Of a DNA stretch of 64,000 nt, positions 1-11,131 are shown piece after piece. The DNA is taken from the NCBI RefSeq assembly GCF_910592395.1, contig NC_088321.1, forward strand, positions 7,566,001 through 7,630,000. The letters are read 5' to 3'. Position 1 is the stretch's first letter. Every line of letters begins with the position of its first letter. Origin of the DNA: Lineus longissimus (Eukaryota > Nemertea > Pilidiophora > Heteronemertea > Lineidae). The notes under the pieces were generated by a model. It was not told where the DNA came from. It saw only the letters and a list, made by a program, of their open reading frames with translations, and did not search any database. The translations under genes and the position numbers were made by a program.

Positions 1-686
1 CAAGAGCATATGCCGGTAATGAAGAAATCTGGAATACTGAAGGAATTTTGCGTATGATAAAAGCTAATTTTTTTTTCTAAATTGCGTTTAATTTGGACCA
101 TTACTGATACGATAACATCGGTATTTTCAACACAAACAGGCTAATCACGCCGAGCTCCGTTGTCCGATACACCAATTAACACTTGGAATCAACGAAGAAT
201 AACTCTCTGAATCTCGTAACAGAGAACTTTTGCAATTTAGGTCACGTTTAATAAATTAATTGCTAATTAGTCGTCTAAACGCGCAAATTTCGAATTTTCG
301 GTTTTTTTTCAAGTTACCTTTTGAAAATTGAAAAAAAGTCTCTGTTACTAACACTGAGTGTTACGTGAAAGCCAAAGTGTATCCGATGTGAATGCAACTG
401 TCAACTTCCGAATGCAATGTTCCAGAAAAGGACAGTAGGAAGTTGAATTTCGTCAGCAATACATTTGTATTAGTAGCCAAATTAAGAGGCATCTTTTAAA
501 ATCTTTTGTGATTCTTACTTATCAAACATACATCTAGCTATTTGGTGGAGTCGAAACTTCGTGATACCTGGTAATTGAATGTTTAAGTCACGATGCCCCG
601 CCTATTTTGGTAACATAATCCGGCACCTTAAAATGCAAAAATATACGACAGATTGTCCGCTCCGGTTATGTTTGTGCACCTATGTG
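1..686. other. Non-coding stretch, nothing recognised
   Basis: AT-rich sequence with short poly-T runs. Every reading frame is broken into short pieces, and I see no domain, TIR or tRNA-like signal. Confidence 0.5.
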
Positions 687-750
687 ACTGTCTGCTATGG
701 TTACACCATAAACACCATGAAACTGTCCACATGTAACCATAGCGGACAGT
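687..750. repeat. Inverted repeat (hairpin) with related half-copies nearby
   Basis: The arm at 687-705 is complementary to 732-750 with one G-T wobble. The arm core reads CTATGGTTACA and its complement TGTAACCATAG. A third, more diverged version of the arm lies at about 652-676, and a further half-copy (GGTAACCATAGCGCACAGT) at 1093-1111. This looks like the remains of a small foldback element rather than a gene. Confidence 0.55.
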
Positions 751-1529
751 ATGTCAGCTATAACTAACTTTTTCAGTCACGTTATGAAATACTTAGAGCC
801 AAGTGCTTGTTATCACATCTTCCTATTTTGATGTACATGCTTCACAACATAGCCCGTGCAATAATCCCCAACAATTGTGCCATTAATTTGGCTCAGAGCT
901 TCAAAACACCGATTTATCTACTCATTCAGGAAAGCTTCATCAATAAAAACCTATTAACAGGTGTTTTTAAGCTATCATCTAGAAATATCAACCAGCAAAT
1001 CTACGTCGAGTGCCATAGTACAGAAAATACCTGCGGTTGAATCTGATCTGCATGTGCTTTCAATTTATTTGGTGTCGTCTGCTAGCCGCTTCGGTAACCA
1101 TAGCGCACAGTGATTTGCTGACACTGTCCGAATCCCAACACTGTTGACTACACTGAGTTAGCCTGATAAGGAAGTTTTTAAGGTCTGTGTTTGTGTCCTT
1201 TTTATTTCATCGGAAATATTAAAAGACAAGTCAAAGGTCGGGGATACTTTTACTTGTCATTACTTTCCTCTTGATAAGTTTCGTACGAGTGCGGCAATAT
1301 TTATAGGCTGAAGTTATGTAAAAACACATTTAAGTTTTGAGCAAATAATATAATCTTTCACATTTCAAATATCAAAGTCAGGTGGCACCTGACTGGTCCT
1401 TCTCCCGGGTCCTTCTGACTTACAGTTTTTGTCCACGCTCATTAAGTTGAGTCAAAACACCATAGGCATTATACAGTAACTAGTAATTATCATAGCAAAA
1501 GATTTGGGTCCCCCTCCCCGGGAAGGTTA
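751..1529. other. Non-coding stretch, nothing recognised
   Basis: Apart from the half-copy of the 687-750 arm at 1093-1111, no gene, RNA or mobile element is visible. A 77-codon open frame at 807-1040 has no recognisable domain and is probably chance. Confidence 0.4.
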
Positions 1530-1575
1530 CGGTAAGGGTTATAGCTGGGGGTAGGATTAGGGGTAGGGTTAGCAC
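1530..1575 (+). repeat. G-rich, telomere-like degenerate tract
   Basis: The tract contains several TAGGG/TTAGGG-like units (GGGGTAGGGTTAGC, GGATTAGGGG) mixed with longer G runs. It could be a degenerate interstitial telomere-type repeat or simply a G-rich flank of the SINE that starts about 65 bp downstream. It has enough G-runs to form a G-quadruplex. Confidence 0.35.
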
Positions 1576-1643
1576 TATATGTGCGTACTATTAAAAGTAT
1601 ATGTGTATTTTATTTAGAGAAAAAAATCGATTGAAGGGGGCTA

Positions 1644-1890
1644 GCCCAGTGATGCGTAGAGCGTTTGCCTACCACGCCGTAATCACCCGCTCGAATCCCA
1701 CCCTGGGCGACGATTTTTTTTTCAAGAGAGATTTTTCGGAGATTTGTGACGTCATCGTAGCTGCCATCCTGTAGAAAAAAATCTCGCCAGCCGCTCACGG
1801 CCAGTTGAGCAATGTTGCTCAGCGTCATTGAGCTACGTACCTTGCCTCACGATCAATGGTGAGCACCCCCAGCTAGATCCATGCTAGGTG
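1644..1890 (+). repeat. tRNA-derived SINE
   Basis: Positions 1644-1709 fold like a tRNA: GCCCAG at 1644 pairs with CTGGGC at 1703-1708, an A-box-like GCGTAGAGCGTTTGCC follows, and a B-box-like CTCGAATCCC lies just before the 3' acceptor strand. The tRNA head is followed by poly-T and an unrelated body to about 1890, the normal SINE layout. The D-arm is irregular and there is no clean anticodon stem, so it is a retroposed pol III repeat and not a functional tRNA gene. The body's end is estimated. Confidence 0.6.
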
Positions 1891-1977
1891 ATGCTTGCAT
1901 GTACATCATGCATAATTATAAAAAACCGGTAAATCAGAATCGTCTCAAATACATACAAACTGAACAAAAAGCTAACC

Positions 1978-2203
1978 TTAATAAATAGCAAAACAAACAC
2001 CCCGCTGGAGAATCAACTCCATGATTGTCAAGAATCTGGCGGGCCTTCCCGCTTGTCAAGCTTGCATGTCCGATGAAAGGATAACGTTATTTAATAAATA
2101 GCAAAACAAACACCCCGCTGGAGAATCAACTCCATGATTGTCAAGAATCTGGCGGGCCTTCCCGCTTGTCAAGCTTGCATGTCCGATGAAAGGATAACGT
2201 TAT
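1978..2203. repeat. Exact tandem duplication, 2 x 113 bp
   Basis: The unit at 1978-2090 is repeated without a visible difference at 2091-2203 (for example CCCGCTGGAGAATCAACTCC at 2001 and 2114). No open frame spans it. The identity points to a very recent duplication or an assembly artefact. Confidence 0.85.
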
Positions 2204-2761
2204 TTAATAAGGCTGGAAAATATATTGTGTTGTTGGAGTCCTCCAATGAAATATTGTTGTTTTCATCAGGTAATAAGATTTATCTTCAAGGATGATTTGC
2301 ATCACACATAAAGGAAAAAGTGCCGCCCGTTTGTCCTTGGATATAGCAGACAAATTTTAAAAAACAAGCATGGTTTGATTTTTCGCGTGCATCACAGAGT
2401 TACCCGCTGTGTGGCTGGACATACTCGGATAATTGAATCCATAATCGTTGCGTTTTTTGCACTTTCGAGACGAATGGATTCATTAACAAACGAATTTTCC
2501 TTACCAGCTTTTTACATGCATGCGCCGTGACTCGCTAAAGTGCCCAACGTCCGACAGAGGGCACCGCGGAGACTGAGCGTTTTTCTAGGCAGGATGGCAC
2601 AACACGCGACGTAATGTCCTTCGAAATTTAGTGCGTATGATTGTCATGCTCGCGATGCTACCAGACGGACACAGTTAATAAAAAAAAATTGACGGAATTT
2701 TTTTTTGTGAGGCAGCCATGATCCCAGCCCAAACAGCACTTTCGAGAGCAGGCTGCCGGGT
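2204..2761. other. Non-coding stretch, nothing recognised
   Basis: No domain-bearing frame, TIR or tRNA-like signal is seen between the tandem duplication and the 444-bp TIR element. Confidence 0.4.
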
Positions 2762-2765
2762 AATT

Positions 2766-3209
2766 GAGACAAGACGACCATTGATGTTTTAAGCCTTTTA
2801 GCATTTAAATTGTCAATGTTTGACCGCGACGCATCAAATATTGCGTGGGGTTGTGAATCTGAAATTTTGATATGATATTCCGGACAGTCTGGCAGGTAAA
2901 TGGTGAAAAGTAAGCTGTTAGTTGACCACGAAATTTTTTTGATAATCGACAAATTGGACAGACGTTGATATTTCAACTCTTTTCAGCCAACTGGCAGAAA
3001 AATCTCGAAACTCGCCCCCTATTGCCAAGTTAGCAAAATTCAAAATTAATTTTTTCAACAAATAATCTCTTTATATCTGCAGACTTGCAACACAAAATAT
3101 CTTTTCAATACCTCTCCAAATATGCACTTGACAGTTTAAATCTTACTCGCGTCTAATTGATAAGTCTGCATCCTCCAAACCTATGAATATTCAATGGTGG
3201 TCTTGTCTC
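2766..3209 (+). mobile_element. 444-bp non-autonomous TIR element, copy 1
   Basis: The element starts GAGACAAGACGACC and ends GGTGGTCTTGTCTC, so its termini are inverted repeats. AATT flanks it on both sides (2762-2765 and 3210-3213), which reads as a 4-bp target-site duplication. A second copy lies inverted at 42808-43251 with the same 444-bp length and its own 4-bp duplication, ATGT. There is no coding capacity; the open frame on the minus strand here is a shadow. A 4-bp duplication fits several superfamilies, so none is assigned. Confidence 0.8.
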
Positions 3210-3303
3210 AATTTGGAATTTTCGGCAATCTTGGAAATTGCTTTCCCGAGAGCAGAGTAGCATTCCTGAAAAATACAGACCTCTACCAATGTTGTACACT
3301 CAC

Positions 3304-3593
3304 CAAACGCTTCCTTATTCTTTTTCTTTCATCCGATATCTTGGTAACCGTATCGGACTGTCTTTTTAGCTCCTCTTGAAGTCCTTTTAGCTTGATACGG
3401 TTTTGTTCTATATCATCGTCTATTTGGGTTGGCTGCCCTTTTCGACCATCTTTACGCGCTCGAAGGTGAATGGAAAGCGTATTAGCTTCGTCAAGCCTCT
3501 TCTTAATGTCGGTTTTCTTCGATTCTTCGCCAGGAAGTTGCTTTTCGATACACTTTAACCTGGTTTCATCGTTGGCTATTTTTTCATCACGGA
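3304..3593 (-). CDS. Candidate exon, charged coiled-coil protein
   Basis: On the minus strand a 290-nt open block lies between a good acceptor (pyrimidine-rich, TTTCAG) and a consensus donor (TTG|GTGAGT). It encodes 96 residues that are strongly charged and heptad-like, for example KGLQEELKRQ and ISDERKRIRKRL, typical of an alpha-helical coiled coil. Two bases at its start complete a codon from the preceding exon and it ends in phase 0. An alternative acceptor at about 3613 would begin the exon with ATG in the same frame. No family is recognised. It may belong with the minus-strand exon at 44140-44234, which is also Lys/Glu-rich, but nothing proves they are one gene. Confidence 0.5.
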
Positions 3594-3613
3594 CTGAAAT
3601 AATAGTATTCATC

Positions 3614-4294
3614 TATGAATATTCAGTAAACGATTATGTGATGTGGTTTTAGCCACATATGATCATGATTGGGCATTTTTCTTAAAACAAGGCTGAATCA
3701 ACGCTGCATGAGGGGGGGGGGTCAGTGTGGTGGCGTGCTGAATAGACCATATTTTGTTTCTGAAAACTTCTCATGTGTGCTATGTACATTTAGTAGATGG
3801 ACACAAGAAAAAAACCCGAACATTTCACCCGAATTGTCGAGAAATAGCTTGACTCAGTATAAAATGTAAAACTCAGTTAGCTTCGTCTACTAAATGTGCC
3901 AGCATTCAAATGGATTTTTTTAAACGCACACAATTTTGTTACAATATGGTTACTGAGAAAAAATCATGTTCGGTTATAAAACGCAGACCTAGAAAGAAAT
4001 CCAAAATTTAAGTCGTTCGTGCTGAAGGACCCAAAGTGTTGATAACAAATCATCCTGGTATATTGAAACTTCCGCCTCCCTGCGAGATCTCGTGATTTTT
4101 GGATGTTAGATCACCCCAGTTAGCGTTGAAAACGTAACTACAATCCAACCATGGGTTAGGAATTTGTGGATACGCACAATGACTTGAGACGAGGATAATG
4201 TCAAAATAATAACATCTTGTTAAGACAGGAAGTGAAATAACCTGATGCATTGTGGAATAATCAACCGAGAATTAATTACGCCCAAACGCGACAG
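3614..4294. other. Non-coding stretch, nothing recognised
   Basis: It contains a poly-G run near 3711-3721 and short chance frames only. It ends at the TIR of the minisatellite element. Confidence 0.4.
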
Positions 4295-5149
4295 CCAACT
4301 GTACAGTGTCCCATAGAGGACATGCGTTTATTTTCAATATAATAAAAAATTTTTCTTTTTACAATGCGTTTTTTTCTCTCGAATTACAACCGCCGTATAC
4401 CGCGGTGGATATTAATTTTCACCGCGGTCGATATTAATTTCCACCGCGGTCGATATTAATTTTCACCGCGGTCGATATTAATTTCCACCGCGGTGGATAT
4501 TAATTTCCACCGCGGTCGATATTAATTTCCACCGCGGTCGATATTAATTTCCACCGCGGTGGATATTAATTTTCACCGCGGTCGATATTAATTTCCACCG
4601 CGGTCGATATTAATTTCCACCGCGGTCGATATTAATTTTCACCGCGGTCGATATTAATTTCCACCGCGGTCGATATTAATTTCCACCGCGGTCGATATTA
4701 ATTTCCACCGCGGTCGATATTAATTTTCACCGCGGTCGATATTAATTTCCACCGCGGTCGATATTAATTTCCACCGCGGTCGATATTAATTTTCACCACC
4801 GTGGTCGATATTAATTTCCACCGCGGTCGATATTAATTTCCACCGCGGTCGATATTAATTTCCACCGCGGTCGATATTAATTTCCACCGCGGTCGATATT
4901 AATTTCCACCGCGGTCGATATTAATTTCCACCGCGGTCGATATTAATTTCCACCGCGGTCGATATTATTTTCTTTGGCGGTGGTGGGAATTATTATTTTT
5001 TACCCGGCGGTGGAAATTATTTTTTCGGCGGTGAGAAATAAATCCGACGGCGGTTGTAATTCGAGAGAAAAAAAACGCATTGTAAAAAGAAAAATTTTCT
5101 ATTCTATTGAAAATAAACGCATGTCCTCTATGGGACACCGTACAACTGG
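4295..5149. mobile_element. Foldback element enclosing a 22-bp minisatellite
   Basis: A 101-bp left arm (4295-4395) is complementary to the right arm (5048-5149) with few differences; both contain CCCATAGAGGACATGCG and its complement, and the outer ends read CCAACTGTAC and CCAGTTGTAC. Almost everything between the arms is a tandem array of a 22-bp unit. There is no open frame of note and no clear target-site duplication. It is best described as a MITE or foldback element whose interior was replaced by an expanded satellite. Confidence 0.75.
4399..4975. repeat. Minisatellite, about 26 copies of a 22-bp unit
   Basis: The unit is CCGCGGTCGATATTAATTTC plus CA. CGCGG recurs every 22 bp from 4401 to 4954, giving 26 units, with one 3-bp insertion near 4797. 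Variants are GTGGAT for GTCGAT and TTTCAC for TTCCAC. Each unit carries two palindromes (CCGCGG and ATTAAT). Units with GTGG and CACC are themselves near-palindromic. Degenerate units continue to about 5048. Confidence 0.95.
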
Positions 5150-5712
5150 ACTTAAATCAGCTAGCTGTAACTTCACATACTTAGCGGTAGAGTACAATTC
5201 GTCCGACAACGGATTTTGATCGGTCGCCAATATACGTATTCTTGTCGACCTATATGTTAACCCTATCAGTGTTTTACCGGGCCCAGGTGAAGCTCCACAT
5301 CCCCTAGCTTTCAACGTTTACCTAGACATGGGATTTCATGCTGAAAACCGTATTCCATTCACGCGCGGGCAATACCAAGAAGACAAAGTAGGCATTTGTA
5401 CTTGCAACGTAGTATCAAATTCTGCGGTGTATTCATCCCATTCGATCCCCATTCATGTTCTTACCTTCCCGCAATCTCTCGCGTCGGATTCTTCCAGGAT
5501 CCACCTGAAAACAGATATTCGATATTTATATTAAACGATTTGACATGAGATTGTTGATTGAAATTGAAGCTTGTGATGATAGAAGCAACTATTTTAGAAT
5601 TAGGGTGTAAATATGATTAAATATTTCATGTACGGTCCGATAACCCAGTATTAATTAATTTTCCTTTTTCAGCATCAGAAGTCACGCACATTTGATTACA
5701 AAAATTACTTAC
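5150..5712. other. Non-coding stretch, nothing recognised
   Basis: Two short open frames (5099-5314 minus, 5328-5534 plus) have no recognisable domain. No repeats or RNA signals are seen. Confidence 0.35.
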
Positions 5713-5751
5713 GATGACAATGTCAGCTAGACTTATTTTGTTTTTACTGTT
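5713..5751 (-). CDS. Candidate 39-nt exon, minus strand
   Basis: A consensus donor (ATC|GTAAGT) and an acceptor ending ATTCAG bound a 39-nt open block of 13 codons in phase 0. It lies on the same strand as the candidate exon at 3304-3593. Such a short block gives little coding evidence by itself, so this is a splice-signal call only. Confidence 0.25.
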
Positions 5752-7399
5752 CTGAATTAATGAATATTACGATTCTGATTGGATCAACGTGGTTTGCTAT
5801 TCTTTGCTGCATATCCAGTGCAAGGCTTCAACGTTTCATCAGACGCTTTGGTGCACTATAAACTGAACGAACACGTAGACTGTCTTTGGCGTTAGAACTA
5901 TATCTTAATTTTACCATTCAATTTAATTGTTTAGACGTCATCAGCAATCTGCAAAATTGCAGTGATATGAATATCAAGTGACTTCCATATCACCTTGGTT
6001 GTACCACCGCGATTCACTGACCGCCCATTCCTAACACGTTTTATTATCCTTAAATTAATTCACTAAAAGTGTGGGCCACATCTGATCGATCGCATATCTT
6101 ACTTCGCCAACTACAAGTCGTTATGGTCGTGGACTTCTGCTATTTCTGAAGAGGATTTTCGAATCTTACAGTTATCCACTAATTTGAGAATGAACAACTG
6201 AAATTAGCGCAAACCAATGGAGGTCAATGACGACGCTGTAAACGAAAAATCCATTTCCTGATATTGCATGCGTGAATACTCCGTTTAATTATTATATGGC
6301 TCATTTTCACCACATGCTGCACGAGAACTTGAAAACCCCTGATTAAATAAAAATTCTGGTAATACAGATGGCTTTTCATTTCTGAGAGCTGAACCACGTC
6401 TTTGAAATTGACAGAACATTTTCTTCCAGGTCGACTTAAAAAAACTTGTTGCGATCCGACAAAGACAGTTACAAGCTTACTAGTTTTCCATCATTAACAG
6501 CATTCACAAAAATCGGCTTTATTATTTTCCGACTCATTTTGCACATTTAATTTGAATACTATGGTTATCCACAAAAAGGTGTGCAGTCGATTATAATTTG
6601 CCGTCACCTTTACAAATATATGGTAAAATTCTGTTGAAAAAGCATTACAACCCTCTGATATTTCTGGTCATGAATGGCCATGCACATAATCAGGCACGAA
6701 AAACTTGGGAGTCAAGAGTGGTTTGATCGAGTCTTTCAGAGGCGGGCTGGCCGGGGGGATTTGTGCTCCTACCATCTTATTCACTGTCTTATCGGTTGAT
6801 CAATAATACTTTCACTCTCCATTGATCGTGTCATAACAACGTCTATATGTACGGGTGTATGTGAGTTAAATAGCAGTACTTGAGAATGAAAATGTTCCCG
6901 ACATCGTGAGTTTAAGCTGCAGTGATAGAGATTGGAATCGTTCCGGAAAATGATGAGCAGGTGACTTCGGGAAAGTTGGCACAAACTGATTGTTCCATTT
7001 TTTTTATTAATCATGGAAAAAGGTGTTGTCAGCCGTACAGTGTAAAATATTGCAATTTACGTGCTCATCCGGTTGGTTCAAAATGGAAGCAGCAGCTCAT
7101 TGTTTAGTTCAGCAATTGTACTACCAGAGTGGTGTTCTTTAATTAAGAGCAGGAAGCTCAGGGGAAACGCCTCAACGTGTACATGTATGTTCGTCAATAA
7201 GGATCTATACGATAAGGTGGTACAAAAAGCTTGTCCGCCTTCTTATGTGTTAGAAAAAACCCGTTCGGTCGCTTTTGGGGATTAAAGTGATCCAGTCGTG
7301 ACAGAAATCTTTATTAAGACTAACTGAATGTGGTAAAAAAAAACTTAATTGGGGATTACTTCTCATGCAGCTCATTGGCTACATAATCAACTGGTGTAC
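5752..7399. other. Non-coding stretch, nothing recognised
   Basis: AT-rich sequence with only short chance frames. Nothing resembling a domain, tRNA or long repeat is visible. Confidence 0.4.
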
Positions 7400-7500
7400 G
7401 GTAAAAAAAGCAACGGAAAAATGACAAGGAAAAAAAGCCCGTTGAAAAAGGCAACAAGTAATAAAGGCAACAGGCTTTTTTCCATTGCTTTTTTACCTAG
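7400..7500. repeat. Imperfect hairpin, A/T-rich
   Basis: GGTAAAAAAAGCAACGGAAAAA near 7400 is complementary to TTTTTCCATTGCTTTTTTACC ending near 7497. The adjoining motif TAATCAACTACCTGAGGGGAACTC (7505-7529) recurs at about 42702-42726 as TAATCAACTATCTGAGGGGAACTC, next to the second 444-bp TIR element, so it marks a dispersed repeat. Confidence 0.4.
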
Positions 7501-7529
7501 ATTCTAATCAACTACCTGAGGGGAACTCA

Positions 7530-8264
7530 AAAGTGCTAAAAGTTATAATTGGAAGCTCATACCCGGCTTCGGCTTTAGGCAGCAAGAGTGACTAGTCGCT
7601 AAATGTCAATTTTTTTACGAGATCCTTAAAGGAAACCTATATAGCCAAACACTTTAACAATCGGTATAATGACCTAGCATGATATCGCACATTTCTTAAT
7701 TCATAAAAAGCTGTACATTCGACTGAGTGTTGGACGCCGTGGCATCTCCATGACATAGTCGAATCGTTGAGTTCCGAGGGGGTTTTCGCCTGAATTGGCG
7801 ACCACTCCCGATGCGAATTGGTGACAACTCGCAAAACGGGAACTTGATCACTGATTACCTGCTTGTATTGGCAACTTCCCGAGATCTCACTAAGCCCTCT
7901 GGAGGGTGGGAGTTGGTGTGTCCATTGTGGGTTTAAAATCTGTACACGTGGAGGTCCTTCAAAGGATCTATGTATACATTTTATAGTTTGCTGTTACTGA
8001 TCCCGAGAGATTCATCTTTTTACGACTTTGCTACTCTACCGATCTTTTATGTTTTATGAAATAAGACTTGGTTTGGTACTTGTTGGTATTTGTTTATCAA
8101 TCTCAACTGAACTGGTGTTACTGATTGCACCAATTTATATATCGGACGATATATTTATTGCGACTCAATGCACTGGGGTTGCGTTTAGATGAAATGACCA
8201 AGGCCATTGTGCTCACCTCCCTCACAGGCGATTTATTAGATATGATAGAAAATACTGATTATAC
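7530..8264. other. Non-coding stretch, nothing recognised
   Basis: No supported gene or repeat. A 62-codon frame at 8125-8313 includes a weakly gag-like helical stretch but is not enough for a call. Confidence 0.35.
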
Positions 8265-8680
8265 AATTTTAGCTACCTGGCAACCAGACCGAAATTCAGC
8301 CTGCGAGGTTTAATAATAGCTAGGGCTACATATATATATTTGATATAATATATAACCAACTTCCATGTCAATAGCTCCAGTAGTTACGGAACGTGCCACC
8401 ATCGGCCAATTTACGCTAGTCAACCCCTGTGAATTTGAAAAGTGAACATGTGTAATAAAATGTCATGTACCGTCATTATATGAACCTATGATAATAATTT
8501 AGAGATGATCTGGCCCTTAGGGAGATAGCAATTGTTGTGTTTTCGGGCATCGAATCGGACCGAAATTTAGTCTGCAAGGTGTCATTTTATAGTGGAACAT
8601 ATGCACAAAGTTTCAAGTTGATAAATCCAGTAGCTACAACGCGTGCCTTGCTAACGGCGACGACGATGACGACAAGCTCA
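8265..8680 (-). repeat. Decayed copy of the 'AGCTCACCT' repeat family
   Basis: Read on the minus strand, the blocks GGTGGCACGTTCCGTAACTAC (about 8402-8380) and AAGGCACGCGTTGTAGCTAC (about 8651-8631), each followed by a Pro/Leu-free non-coding spacer, correspond to the internal units of the longer repeats at 30826 and 44961. Spacing between them (about 250 bp) is close to that family's unit length. The ends are eroded and approximate. Confidence 0.4.
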
Positions 8681-8929
8681 CAACCTCTCTTGATGAATGT
8701 TCATATCAAATGCATTACTGAGACTTGTTGTGATCATTTTAAAAATTTTTGTATTAATTAGTGGATAACATAACATTGGTCCAACCAAGGCAAGTAATGC
8801 TGGTTTTGATAGTTTAAGTTTAGTCTATACTCGATTTGATAAAGAGGTACAGGAAGGTTTCATGTGGTTGATTGGATGCTGACTCTTGCCCGACGCAGGA
8901 TACTTTCACTGTTCTTCTTATGATTGAAA

Positions 8930-9700
8930 CTTAGGCCTGGCTAGCTCATGCTGGTCTTCATTCAATCAACGATTACCGATATTCGCAATTGTTTCCGGAT
9001 ACCAAAACTTTGCCAAACTGGCAAGTCTAATTTACATAAATGCGTCAAAAGCAAGAGGGTTAGTCAGTGGTAAACTGTTTGACGCTCCGACCCCAGCGCC
9101 ACTTCAAGCCAACAAGTTACTAAACGCGCTTCCATTCATAACCACCGGAGTGGATTTTACCGGAGCCGTGTATGATCTGAAGGAAAATTCGGACGCCGAA
9201 AATAAAGCTTACACATGTATGTCTCTTAACCTCTGCGGTGACACGCGCCGCACTTATAACTTGTAAAAAAAACATTTTATAAGCATTTGGCAAGTTTGCC
9301 GACAGGCGCTCCTTGTCGGAACGCATAATTTCAGGCAATGCATCGACATATCTAGCCGAAGCGGACTAACTGCAGAAACTGTGCGAGTCTGAGGACATTA
9401 TTCATATCTCACAAAACATCGCATGGCCCTGCAAATGGTTATACAACGTGTATATACGCCATATGGGCTGCAAAATATTCCTACGGAAGAAGAGACGATA
9501 GTCGACGAACGCCCTTTTATCTACGCATTTATGGATTAAGAGACACAACCACAGTCTGACGCCGTCGCATCTATCATAAAAGGGAGGTCACTTATCTCCA
9601 TACATCACCCTACATAGATGACGATGAACAATTGGATCTTGTCTACGAGATCAAGTGGATGGATTAACAAAATCGTGCAGATATAACACCAAGTGTTGTG
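8930..9700 (+). pseudogene. BEL/Pao retrotransposon integrase relic
   Basis: Translated blocks in different frames match, in order, the BEL/Pao integrase: an HAGVHSTI-like zinc-binding start near 8945, then FTTTGVDFTG-like sequence near 9130 (here ITTGVDFTGAVYD), then SGNASTYLAEAD near 9330, where an Asp-Asn of the catalytic core would be expected, and a DERPFIYAF block near 9505. Frameshifts and stops separate the blocks, including a stop directly after LAEAD. No protease, RT or LTR flanks it, so this is an isolated fragment of a LTR retrotransposon. It is a different insertion from the BEL/Pao relic at 23.4-27.4 kb, which stops before the integrase. Confidence 0.75.
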
Positions 9701-11131
9701 CCTCAAGGTCAAGGTTGTCTCTTCATTTATTTGATACATGACTCGAGATCTCGATGATTGGTAAAATGCAACGAAACACAGTGGAATTGAAACAATAAAG
9801 TTCCTCGACATTACCCGGATCATAGGAGCAAAAAGAAGCCATGCAGTGAATCAACCTCTGAAGTTTAGGTAGAATTTTAGAAATAACATCCTCTGTGGAT
9901 GTTAAAGTTTCTAAAGTTTTCATTCTCACTATTTTATTCCTCGGAAGATTGGGCAGTGCAGTGAATCAGACACTTCCGCTCTCATTGGTTTTCATGACGG
10001 CATGTTTTTCTTCGATACGAACACTCAAAAACTGCATCGACAAAAATATTTATAATACTATTACTGAATATCGTCCAGACACCAAGCTTAGAAATATGGT
10101 TACATCTAATAAATGAATGCAGCCCAGGATGACTTCTTAAGTTGCGCTTTACAATATAATTTGGCTAATTGTTTCTTATCGCACTTGACAAATCATTCAT
10201 GCCATATTGCGGCGGCCGTAGTTACACCGGTATTTTCGGAAATCTATTCCCCAACTAGTCAAAATTGGGCCGCTTTGTTCATATATTTAGTACGTTAATT
10301 GGCTGGGTTATGCCACTTGCGTGCGCTTTTAAAATATCGCTTGTATTGGTAGTTTATCCGCTGTACATGCTAGGTAATATCAGTGTTTATTTTTTCATAG
10401 ACCTCCGACTGATGCACTGATCTCTATTCGTTCATCCTCAAATTGGAAAATCACCTTCACATCAGAAATAGCGGCCGACGTCAAGGCCACGTTCAGCGCA
10501 TAACTACATGAAAAAAACCCGCCCAGTTTGGCAATTTGACACCTGCGGAAGAGTAATAATTGCTTTCAGTCAGCTGAGATCTCCAATATTTCCATAACCT
10601 GAACTATGCTTTGAAGAGTGTCTTGAGAAGCGGCACTTCCACTACCAACTTTCTGAGTTGGCGTGTTTGTGTCAGACAAATATGTGGAAGATGGCACACA
10701 TGTGGGAGTTGGCAGAACGTTACAAGAATGAATGCCGTGTTCACACCTAAACCACTATTCGAACCGAATTTCGAAATGCGAATTGGGGATTTCGGTTTGA
10801 CTTCACAACGGTTTTGGAGACCTCGCGCCATTCACTAGTTGCTACCGCGTCATCTAAGATAAACATTGTCATCAACAGAATGACATGGCAATGAAATGAA
10901 GTCGGCCAGTTCCAGGTTCGCATAAGAGATTTTAGTGAAGCCATACTTGTCACAGCGTATTGTAAATTATAATAACACCTTGAACATATGTAAAACGGCC
11001 GTTCACTAACACGACTATCGACCAAATCGAATATTGAAAAAATGAGATCCCGAATAAGCGGAACCACGTCATTAAAACTCACCTGCACACTCGTGAACTG
11101 ACGTCGGTTTCGTTAAAAGAGATGTTAAGTG
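9701..11131. other. Mostly unrecognised; possible small element around 10740-11330
   Basis: A minus-strand open frame at 10747-11088 follows a splice-acceptor-like GTGTGCAG and contains one Cys-x2-Cys pair (ICSRCY); its domain is not recognisable and I do not call it. The stretch otherwise lacks supported features. Confidence 0.3.

Noticed and set aside
4399-4975. Regular 22-bp repeats considered as a CRISPR-like array
   Set aside because: There are no spacers, units are contiguous, and the context is a eukaryotic TIR element; it is a minisatellite.
10747-11088. Minus-strand 113-codon frame with a Cys-x2-Cys pair
   Set aside because: Only one CxxC pair and no second zinc ligand pair; it overlaps a possible inverted-repeat element. 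Insufficient for a gene call.
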